Assembly: GCA_037447655.1 (NCBI GenBank)
Contig: JBBHKE010001580.1
Location: 92,180-156,179, forward strand
Direction: 5' to 3'
DNA: 64,000 bases
Source: Zygnema cylindricum
Taxonomy: Eukaryota > Streptophyta > Zygnematophyceae > Zygnematales > Zygnemataceae
A model generated the notes under the pieces. It searched no databases. It worked only from the letters and a program-made list of their open reading frames with translations, and was not told the origin of the DNA. Below, piece after piece: positions 12,453 through 23,768 of this stretch (the first letter of the stretch is position 1; the number at the start of each line of letters is the position of its first letter). The position numbers and the translations under genes are program-made.

Positions 12453-13561
12453 TGTAATTATGTGACCTCCATTAGTACACAAAATGTCCAGCTTATATGA
12501 AGCCTCTAGGATAATATTTGCACTTTTGACTTTGGAAATGAATAAGTGCCACTCAAGCACGCAATAAAACTGACCGACTACACCTCTGTGTAACCTGGTC
12601 TCCCTTGAGTCCTCTGCAAAAAGAATCACTGAAGTTGCTCACTTAAGCATTAAGTTATGGTTGTTCAAAGACATCATATTTATACACATGGCCTTTGAGA
12701 GAGAGGGCTTTCAAAAAAAAAAGTAAGTCCTAAGAACCTACTCAAAACTCCTCTAGATCAATCAAAACATCGTACGCTAAATAATGAACATACAAAGTAC
12801 GATAGCCGCCGTACTTTATGTATGGAAATATTCGTCACCACTCTTCGTCTGCCCCGTGGCAAATTAGTCGTCTCCATTCTGTCCATTTCTTCTTCAGTAT
12901 CCTATAGGATGGTGTCACGTGTCATCTTCCTCCACTTTGGCAAAGTGCTCATAGAAAAAAACTTTCCGGCAGGCCGGCACTCACGCGTGCCGTCCGTTCG
13001 TAATTCGGCGATCAATGTCGACTGTTTGATTTGATGGCGCGCCGAATAATGTTGAGTGTTTAAATTCAACGGTCATCGTTCCGTGTTGACTACTGAATTT
13101 CTAAGGTCGTCACCCCGTTTGATCGTTGAAATTCCGTTTTTCTTTGCAAACCGTTGATCGGGAAACGACATTTGATTTCGTTTTGTTCATTTCGTGCGGT
13201 ACAATATTTCATGATGTATTTGTACGTTTCCATGTTTCATTTTTTTGCGTAAGCCGCTAAGTGGAATGTGTCACCGCATCACTCTTCAAATACTTTCAAA
13301 TACAATGTGGGTATTGATTCATCAAGACCTACCGGATAAGGGGGACGACTTTTCCGTACGTCTGTCATCCGGAGGTTACAGGATCAAATCCTGTTCGTGG
13401 CAGCCTATCTTTTGCAGGAGCTCAGTTTTCTGCCTCTCTTCTCATCTGCTTGTTGAAGCCATGGCTACCTGCCAGTTCTAAGTGACTACGACAAGTATGA
13501 GAACAGTAGAATGCCCATAAACTGACTAAAAAGATAGATTATAAAATACCATTTTTCAACA
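12453..13561 (-). repeat. Copia 3' LTR (left copy)
   Basis: 1109 bases, TG...CA ends, paired with 18011-19100. It carries about 45 bases (near 12552-12600) missing from the other LTR. Around 13376-13402 it contains a hairpin with a 5-bp stem (ACAGG/CCTGT) and 7-base loop ATCAAAT, resembling a tRNA T-arm or Pol III B box. Confidence 0.9.
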
Positions 13562-13574
13562 CTCCCCTTATTTT

Positions 13575-16500
13575 CTAGTCTATCTTTTTTTTCAATTCAC
13601 ACTTCTCCCTACAAAATATCAATTTGGGAGAGGGAACCTGCTTAGTCATCATATCTGCTATCATCTCTCCATCCGGTCTATATTCCAAACTAATTATTTT
13701 ATTCTTAACGTTCTCTCTAACAAAGCTCAAATGAATATCCATATGCTTTGCTTTAAAGTGATGCGTAGGGTTTGCCGCAATTGCAATCGTTGCTTGATTC
13801 TCATAAAATATCTTTTGCACTCCATTCTTCATGTATCCCTTTTCTTAAAGCAAAGATTTCACCCACATTAATTCTTTCATAGCCGGACAAGTGGCCATTT
13901 ACTCAGCCTCCATGGTGGATTGAGCAATCACCTTTCGTTGCTTGCTGCTCCAAAAGTCAACCCCATTCCCAACATAAAACACATACCCAGAAGTACACTT
14001 CCTCATCAGAGCATCCCCAAAACTGGCATCACTCCAGGTGGTGGCATCACTCCAAGTGGTGATGTCAGTATTGTCCCCTCCCAAATGCAACCACAGATCT
14101 CTTGTTCCTATCAAGTATTGCATGACCCTTTTGGCCGCTTCCCAATCTTTCTTCCTAGGATCATTCAGACTCCTACTTAGTACCCCCACAACTGTTGCTA
14201 TATTAGGAAAAGTACACTTCATAAAATAGATCAAACTACCGACAACTTGTTTGTACGGAATAGTTTGCATGAACTTGCTTTCGTCAAGTCCTAACTCATT
14301 TTCTAAGATCAAGACTCCCTCTTCTGAGCTCCCGTCATTTCCCTTGTTTAAGTCCATTGGAGTTGTACAACTATTTGCTTTATCCATTTGAATTTTTTCA
14401 AGCATATTCCCTATTGTTTCCTTTTGAGTTAGTCTAATTTTTTTCTTCTCTTTATCCCTCTCCATCTGAATTCCCAAAATGTACTTTGCCTCTCCTAAGT
14501 CCTTCATTTCAAATCTACTCTTTAGATCCTTTTTCAATCCATTAATTTTCTCCATTGATTTACTCAAAACGAGCAAATCATCAACATAGATAACAATGAA
14601 AATTATACCTTCCTCGTCCTCAAATATATAGATAAAATGATCCGAACAGATTCGGATATATCCCTAACTTGTTAGAAACTCGTCCATCTTCTTGTTCCAT
14701 TGGGGTGGAGCTTGCTTTAGTCGGTAAAGGGATTTTATTAATCTGTACACCTTACTTTCTTCTCCTTTCTCCACAAATCCTTCAAGATGTCGCATGAAAA
14801 TCTCTTATTCAAATTCTCCGTGTAAGAAAGCGGTTTTGATGTCCATCTGGTGCACTTCCATGTCTTCCGCTGCCGCTAGACTAAGTAGAATTCGAACGGA
14901 GGGAAATCTAACAACCGGAGCGAAGGTCTCCTCATAATCGATTCCTTCTTTCTGTGTGAACCCCTTTGCCACTAATCTGGCCTTGTATCGCTCGATAGTG
15001 TTATCCGGATTGAGTTTCAACTTAAATACCCACTTGCATCCTATCGGCTTTTCTGTTCGGAGGACGATCCACCAACTCCCATGTGCTTGCTTACATAATG
15101 GAAGCCATCTCATCATTAATCGCTGTCGCCCATCTATTACTTTTCGGACTATTGATTGCCTCGAAGTAAGTCTGGGGTTTGCTCAAATGTGACAGCTTAG
15201 TTACCTTGTTCTTTACGTGTCTCTCTTGAAGTCTCTTGCTGCTTCTCCTTCCTCCTTCAAACTCTGATGTTGTGATAGAGGGTAATCTCGGCTTTCTCCG
15301 AACAACTTCATCTTCTCCCGTATCCGTGGAGTCCATCTCCGGACGTTCTTCGTCCATTTCCGGTCTTTCCTCGTTTTCTTCCTCGGTTTGGACCGGAAGC
15401 TATGACTCCAAGAGAGGGTCACTCTCGGTCAGATTTTTCTCTTCCTGTGCAAGGTCAGGCTGAACCGGAGTTCGGTTAGAAGAATCTAAATCTAACTCAT
15501 TTTTTAGATTCAATACTAATTCTAATTGGTTTAGTGTATTGAAACGGATCTATGGACTTTCTTTCATCCATGACTACCAAGTGTTTTACTAGAATTATGT
15601 CTTCTCTTCCGAGATCATAAACTCTATATCCCTTTACATTTTCATCATGTCCAAATAGGTATCTCGGCTTTCCCCTTGCATATAACTTACAATCACACTT
15701 TTTTGTGTTCAGACTAAACACTTGACTTTCGGACACCTTTAAATGTGAAATTTAGGTTTTCTCCCGGTCCATCTTTCATAAGGTGTTTGTCCTTTTACCG
15801 TCGAGGTAAAGACTCTATTTTTGAGATAGTTAGCACAATTCATAGCTTCTGCCCAAAAAAAAATTCTTATCTTTTTATCTGACAACACACTACTAGCACT
15901 ATCACTTAATGTCCGATTTAGTCTCTCGGCTATACTATTTTGTTTTGAGTTCCTTGGAATAGCCTTTTGGTGTTGAACCCCTTCCTCTTTCAAAAAATAT
16001 TCAAACTCATTAGAAGTGTATTCCCCCCCATTATTACTTCTCACTCTCTTTATAGGTGTCTCATGAAGCTTTTCACTCCATGCTTTATACTTTTTAAAAT
16101 AAGTTGAAGCCTCGGATTTGTCTTTCAGGAAATATAATCTAGAGTATCTAGACCAATCATCAGTGATAGTAACCATAAATATTTTTCCTCCAGCTGATGG
16201 CACTTTGGGCTGTCCCCATATATGAGTAGCAACTAGATCTAAGACCTTTTCACCCTTATATGTTGCGGTTTCGGAAAAGGCAATTTGTGGGCTTTACCTT
16301 GAGCACATCAACTACAATCATTGAAGGTCTCATTATCTCCAAAATGTATTCCCTCAACTACACCCATTTTCTTCGTTTTTTTCAATATATCTAGATGCAC
16401 ATGTCCCAATCTTTTACACCACGTCATCAAATCACTTACACCAGCATAGTAAACTTCTGTCTTTCCATTACTCAAATTCTGCCTAAACATTCCTTGGCTA

Positions 16501-17914
16501 CCCATTACTCAAATTCAGCCTAAACATTCCTTGGCTACCCTTTTTAGCTGTGAAGTACACTTCATTCTCATAGCTAGCAACAAAGACTCCTTTCTTAGTA
16601 CTAGTCTCGAAACCCTTATGATCTAAGACCGATGTAGAGATAAGATTCTTGTTCAACTCTGGAATAAAAAAAAACTTCAAAAAAAACGACTATACATGTC
16701 TTTTAATCAACTAAGACTCTCAGTTCCACAGATCCCACTGAGTCAGTGGTTACCATTCTCCCATCCCCATACTCTATCTCTATAGTAGGGATTTTACTCA
16801 TTTTGGTAAACAATGGTTTTTCTCTACACATATGCATAGAGGCTCCTAAATCAATAATCCATCCTTTTTCGGCAGCTGCTCTCACTCCTCCAAAAGCACA
16901 CTTTTGCCTCCTTTGAATCTCTTGCTCACCTTTCACCTCCAGCTCCTTATTGAGGAGAAGCTATCTATCGTGCTCATCGAAATCCTCTCCTTTGACTTGT
17001 GTTGCCACAAATGCCTCCCTTGACTTTCGGTTGGTTTTTCGATTTGTTCCTCTTTGAATCTCAACTCTGTCAATTTTGTACACTCTGCCATGTAGTGTCC
17101 CGCCTTCTTACAAAAGTGACAAAGCTTTTTTGGGAGGCCTCGATCCAGATCTATTCTATTGGTTTCCTCTTCCTCCTCCACCAAAGTTCCCATAAGCTTT
17201 CTTGGAATACTTATCCCCGCTGTTAGTTCCAGCAGCCAATACTTGAACACTCTTTCCTCCTCTTCGAATCTCAATTGTGCTTTCCTGAACCAAAATCATC
17301 CCCGCAACAGAGTTCCAAATCCACCGATGATCTGGCAAATCTTGAGCCCTGTTAACAATGTTTTCATAGTCATCTGGGAGTTTCATCAACAAAGTATTCA
17401 CTTTCTCTTTTTCGATCTCCCTTTATCTTGCACTCTCCAACTTTTTGAAAAACCCGGCCAAGTCATTCCAATAGTCTAACATCCTTACCCTTTTGTACAT
17501 ATATGCTTGTACTTTCTAATCTGCCAACTTTTGCTGTTAAATTGTACCGCTCTTGTAAATGTTGACAAGAGCCTCCCACAACTCGTCAGCCTTGCCCACA
17601 TGATGATGAGGTGTAGCCAGTGCTTCAGTGAGACGCCCGAGAATAAAATGAGTCGCCACGGTATTGTTTAAATCCTAGATTTCACTATCATTTGCCTCGG
17701 TTTTGTGAACATCTGCTAACGGAACTAATCGAGTAGTCATCGGTGTGAGTTTCTTCTTCCCTTTGTCCTTCTTTGTGACTACATGATGCTTTCTCCAACA
17801 TCCTCTGCCACCTCTACCCTTGCAAATCCTCCTGTGAATCGAGATCCTCCAAACCCTGGTGGAGCTCCCAATTTTTCGGATGGCCGACACATAAGACCAC
17901 TCACAATGCCCCAT
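13575..17914 (-). pseudogene. Copia gag-pol polyprotein, broken
   Basis: Read on the minus strand from right to left. A gag-like region near 17156-17665 is followed by a CCHC zinc knuckle (CHFCKKAGHYMAEC, within 16933-17274). The protease-like segment (16703-16936) has DLGAS where the aspartic protease normally has DSGAS. A GAG-pre-integrase segment lies at 16308-16505, and the integrase core (15739-16203) has NGGEY preceded by N instead of the catalytic D. RT lies in 14805-15116 ([22 protein letters not shown]), with YVDD just upstream of the frame starting at 14576. RNase H lies in 13575-14030. Frameshifts, stops and lost catalytic residues show that it is inactive. A 15-base tandem duplication near 14026-14060 repeats TTWSDA. 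Confidence 0.9.
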
Positions 17915-18010
17915 AGCCGTTTTTCAAACAATGCACCCTTCATCATGGTTTCCCATTAAATAAACCCTGTTCAATTGAAAATGGGCACCCTAGAGGGTGG
18001 GCCTATAACC

Positions 18011-19100
18011 TGTAATTCTGTGACCTCCATTAGTACACAGAATGTCCAACTTGTATGAAGCCTCTAGGATATTATTTGCACTTTTGACTTTGGCAATGAA
18101 TAAGTGTCACCATGGTTGGACTCCCTTGAGTCCGTGGTAAAAAGAATCACTGAAATTGCTCACCTGAGCATTAAGTTATGGTTGTTCAAAGACATCATAT
18201 TTATACAGATGGCCTTTGGGAGAGAGGGCTTTCAATTTTTTTTTAAGTCCTAAGATCCTACTCATAACTCCGCTAGACCAATCAAATCATCGTATGCTAA
18301 ATAATGTACATACAAAGTACGATAGCCGCCGTACTTTATGTACGGAAATATTCGTCACCACTCTTGGTCTGCCACGTGGCAAATAAGTCGTCTCCATTCT
18401 GTCCCTTTCTTCTTCAGTATCCTATAGGATGGTGCCACGTATCATCTTCCTCCACTTTAGCGAAGTGCTCATAGAAAAAAACTTTCCGGCATGCCAGCGA
18501 TCACGCTTGGCGTCCGTTCGTAATTCGACGATCAATGTCGCCCGTTTGATTTGATGGCGCGCCGAATAATGTTGAGTGCTGAAATTCAACGGTCATCGTT
18601 CCGTGTTGACCGCTGAATTTCTACGGTGGTCATCCCGTTTGATCGTTGAAATTCCGTTTTACTTTGTGAACCGTTGATTGCGAAACGACATGTGAATTCG
18701 TTTCGTTCATTTTGGCGGTACAGTATTTCGTGCGATACTGTACGTTTCCATGTTTCATTTTGTTTTGTAAGCTGCTAAATGGAATGTGTCGCCGCGTCAC
18801 TCTTCAAATACTTATCAAATACAATGTGGGCATTTATTCATCAAGATCTACCGGATAAGGTGGACCGCTAGTCCGTACGTTTGTCATCCGGAGGTCACAA
18901 GATCAAATCCTGTTCGTGACAGCCTAACTTTTGCAGGAACAACCTATCTTTTGCAGGAGCTCAATTTTCTGCATGTCTTCTCATCTGCTTGATGAAGCCA
19001 TTGCTGCCTGCCAGCTCTCATTGATTACGACAAGTATGAGATTTGTAGAATGCCCATAGACTGACTAAGAAGATAGATTATAAAATACCCTTTTTCAACA
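18011..19100 (-). repeat. Copia 5' LTR (right copy)
   Basis: 1090 bases with TG...CA ends, homologous along its length to 12453-13561 but with many substitutions and indels. The T-arm-like hairpin is present near 18896-18922, with one stem position broken (ACAAG against CCTGT). The minus-strand sequence just inside it (GGTTATAGGCCC) occupies the primer-binding-site position; I cannot assign a tRNA. Confidence 0.9.
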
Positions 19101-19350
19101 ACCGTTGTTGTTTTTGTAGACATCACCAATTTTAAGAAGCTTCGTAGTTTTGTAGTCGTCTACATTTTGTTTTTTACTCTGCCGCACATTTTGTTGACAT
19201 CTACAACTATCACATATTTGAAGTAATGAATTCGCAAGTAATGATTGACATAGGAACACTTTGAAAGCTACACCGTTAAATTTGTTCTTAAATCCAAAGT
19301 AACATTTTAAAGTTTCGGTTACATGGGCACACACCATTTGCGCTTTTTCT
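19101..19350. repeat. continuation of the foldback repeat split by Copia
   Basis: Picks up where 11861-12452 stops: it aligns to 35317-35535 (TAGTCGTCTACATTT, TTTGAAGTAATGAA, TTCGGTTACATGGGC). From about 19350 the sequence changes to a different repeat, shared with 26440-27100. Confidence 0.75.
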
Positions 19351-19714
19351 ATGTTTTTTGTCTTTTCTAACAATCAAAGGAATCTACCAATATAAAACGC
19401 ACGGGGTCGATTTGACGCAATTCTTTCGTTTCGGAGAAATTTCCATCGGATTATAGTTTAATATGCTTCTTTGTCGAGACCCGAAAAGTTAAGCGTCTGG
19501 CCGAAAACGTTTTACTCTAAAAACATAATGATACAACAGCGAACAACATTGAAAGTATTCAATTGGAATTATGAATTGATCATTGCAATGACTATTTTGG
19601 TTGCGCGTTGTCACTTACGTCACATTCTTAAAGATTGTACATTTTATGTATACAGTCAGTTACGTCAGTTTGTGAAAGATTGTTCAATTTAAGTAAACAT
19701 TGGTACAAGTTAAG
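19350..19714. repeat. dispersed repeat, empty-site copy of 26440-27100
   Basis: Shares GAATCTACCAAT, GATTTGACGCAAT, TTTCGGAGAAATTTCCATCGGA and, further on, GCCGAAAA.GTTTTAC.CTAAAAA with 26440-27100. The two MITEs that sit in the 26-kb copy are absent here. No gene is seen. Confidence 0.65.
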
Positions 19715-20920
19715 TACCGTTGAGTTTAAATTTGACGGTCAATCGGTTGAACAACTTTGACTTTCAAAATATTGTAACAACGGGTTAAAATGTTGTCGCG
19801 CTTGCGAACGTTGACCGTCATAATAAAATCAGCAATTCACACGGCAATAATACACTATAATAAAACGGACCCGCGTAAAAATAGCCAACATGTGCTCTCA
19901 CTAATGTTGGGTATCGGGTAAAATCATATCGCGATAATTTCGATATTCAATACATCGATTATCGATCGGTCAGCGGGCTCGATATATCGTTCTGGGACCA
20001 GCCTAAATCATTGCGATATATTTCACGATATATAGTACTTTTTAAATTTAATACTTTATATAATACATTATTTTATCGAAATCGAAAAACTCTATGATAC
20101 GCCGCGTATGACGTGAATTTTGTTACGTTACTTCAAGGTAGACGGCGCAACATGTAACCGTAGAAAAATTAGTACCTTATGTAATTAGTACGTATTAACG
20201 TATAGAAATTCAAATTTTCAAACGAAAAATTCACCCTAATTTAGTAAAATGATGATCTAACAAGATTTTCTTTGCAGACTGGTAGTAGCACTAGCGGCTG
20301 TAGCAGTGGCACTAATTTTACTAACATTAGCAGTAATACACTAGTACTAGCAGAAGCAGCAATAGCACTTGTCTCTTATTTCACTTGTCTTTTATTTCAG
20401 AAATCACATTTTTCAAGCACAACGTGAGAGAAACTATAGAAATAACTCTAAAAACCAGAAAAAAAAATTTGGAATGTGTACGGGGACACAAACACCAACA
20501 AATAGTTGTAAAAAACAAGGGAACAAGCTTCGATATATCGCGAAATAATTTATCGGCATATCGGCCCGGTATATCGGCAAGATATCGCGATATTTAGCTT
20601 CTCGATATATTGAAGCGATATATTGATTATCGAGTACCTAAAACTAGGTACATATAGAATATCGGCAAGTGGTCCTCGATACCCAACACTAGCTCTCACA
20701 GTGGAGCTCACGTAAAGTGAGAAAGTGACTGTGCGCAACACTTTTATTCACATGTGGTTGCCGCAGTTTTGTTACCGTAAACCTTCGCCGACCGTGTGAA
20801 TTGATGATTTTATTGTGATGGTCGACGTTCACAAGCGCGCAAAATTTTGACCTGTTGTTACAATATTTTAAAAGTCAGAGTTGTTCAACTAATTGATCGT
20901 TAAATTTAAACTCAACGGTA
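19715..20920. mobile_element. foldback element with a nested MITE
   Basis: The left arm (about 19715-19848, starting TACCGTTGAGTTTAAATTTG) is matched in inverse orientation by the right arm (about 20787-20920, ending TTAAACTCAACGGTA). Both arms include the CACACGG/CCGTGTG and TTGTAACAAC/GTTGTTACAA landmarks. The loop holds MITE family 2 copy B (19904-20689). No transposase is recognised. Directly abutting its right end is TACACCGTGATTG, the start of a family 1-like terminus. Confidence 0.7.
19904..20689. mobile_element. MITE family 2, copy B
   Basis: Left end ATGTTGGGTATCGGG and right end CGATACCCAACAC, flanked by TA (19902-19903 and 20690-20691). It has the same ATATCG-rich interior as the other copies but is the longest of the four (786 bases). 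It sits in the loop of the foldback element. Confidence 0.75.
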
Positions 20921-21650
20921 CACCGTGATTGTAATTAGCGTAAATAAAAAATTAGTGTAAAAAAATAATTGGTGTTATTAACTCTAATTTGGGTTTTTTC
21001 GTTTTCTCAAAAAAAGAAATTACACCAATTCATCAATATCTCTCATTTGGGTTCTTTCCGTAATAGCTATCCACGCTGAATATCTTTACAGTAAATTAGG
21101 TACACGTTCATAATTTGACAAAACGTACATTTTCGCGTCATTATGAAGTTTGCAGTAGGCGGTTTGTGAAAATGTAGTTACATGATAACGCCGTGTGTTA
21201 AATATTTTTTGTACGTTTTTACTAAAAAAGTACAGTTTTGCACGGTCAGACACCGTCCGTACGCCACACTATTTAAAACAACACTATATTAGAGTTGTTA
21301 ATGCGAAATTCAAAGTACACTTTAGCGCGATCTCAACCGAGGACCATTGACTGATATTACGAGCCGAAGTGTTCGAAATTCGAAATGGGTAATAATAATT
21401 ACGCCGATAATAAGGCAACGTAAGAAAGCGTACAATTTGGCGGCTCAACAAATTCAATTGTCATATCGAATGATATCACTATAAAATGTCTCAAAATGTT
21501 TTTTTCAGTTTTACCCCTTTTGTACACATGGTTTTGCCATCGCAATTTTTGCAATAAAGACATTTGATATCACTACATCGTGCGTAATGCGACGTCACGG
21601 GACCACATAGCGGGATTAACAATCTCGGATGTAGACTAATCGTACTTAAC
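20921..21650. other. intergenic, MITE-like fragment
   Basis: 20921-21100 starts with CACCGTGATTGTAATTAGCGT and carries AATTAGTG/CACTAAT-type words, resembling the end of a family 1 or related MITE without a clear partner end. The rest shows no gene. Confidence 0.4.
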
Positions 21651-21659
21651 ACTTCCAAC

Positions 21660-22001
21660 TCGAGGGGGATAGGAGAGACGGGCGTAGACCAATAGTTTGT
21701 GACCCACTCTCTTGCAAAATAGAAATGCTAGGTAGCTCTACTGTCATTAACCAATCATACCACTTTACAATTTTAGTCGATGACATTAGTAGACCAACGG
21801 TTGTTTTCTCCTTGCCTTCCCCCTTAGACTTAAAATTGTTTGCTCCTTGTTATGGTTGGATTGCAATGAAGTGCCCCCGTTTATTGCAACAAAAACAATT
21901 ATTCTCCTTTTTGTTGATGTTTGATTCGCTAGTATCTTTCTACCTAGTGCTATTGCTGAACTTTGAGAGTATACGCTGAATACATTTCTTGTTGACAACA
22001 C
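21660..22001 (-). pseudogene. Copia gag/protease relic
   Basis: In minus-strand frames about 21870-21905 reads CFCCNKRGHFIAI, a CCHC zinc knuckle that has lost its last Cys. Further on (about 21680-21750), in another frame, it reads WLVNDSRAT, a stop, then HFYFAREWVTNY, resembling the Copia protease start (W..DSGAT.H....REWF..Y). Order and spacing fit a gag-to-protease junction. It is short, frameshifted and has no LTRs. Confidence 0.5.
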
Positions 22002-22039
22002 ATTTGTGTTAAATTAATCCTTTTGAAGTTGGCTCACTA

Positions 22040-22238
22040 CACCGCCCATCGTTGTTAGTGTTAATAACAGTAATTCAGTCGCGACTTTTTTTGGCCAAAA
22101 ATCACAAAATAGAGTTAACAACATTATTTAAGGAAGTGGACCAAAATCTGCCACGTCACCTTGCACTAAATTAGTATTATTAATTCTAATTTTGCATTTA
22201 CACTAATTTTTGTTTAACACTAATAACGATGGGCGATG
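22040..22238. mobile_element. MITE, related to family 1 (GGCGAT-ended variant)
   Basis: The left end CACCGCCCATCGTTGTTAGTG follows TA (22038-22039); the right end reads CACTAATAACGATGGGCGATG. The interior has TTGGCC..AAAATCA.AAAATAG and GCCACGTCACC. A second diverged copy lies at about 58505-58690 with the same interior words. Confidence 0.6.

Positions 22239-23768
<1,530 letters not shown>

Larger units (their letters stand above)
12453..19100 (-). mobile_element. degraded Ty1/Copia LTR retrotransposon
   Basis: Two long direct repeats (12453-13561 and 18011-19100), each starting TGTAATT and ending TTCAACA on the plus strand, bracket a minus-strand Copia polyprotein. A purine tract (minus-strand AATAAGGGGAG, plus 13562-13572) sits directly against the downstream LTR, as expected for the plus-strand primer. 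Domain order gag, protease, integrase, RT, RNase H identifies Copia rather than Gypsy. No 5-base target duplication is visible (TAGAA on the left, ACCGT on the right). Reading frames are broken many times and the LTRs differ by indels, so it is an old non-autonomous copy. Confidence 0.93.

Noticed and set aside
13356-13405. A functional tRNA gene in the LTR
   Set aside because: Only the T-arm is convincing; the anticodon and acceptor stems do not pair and the second LTR copy breaks the T stem.
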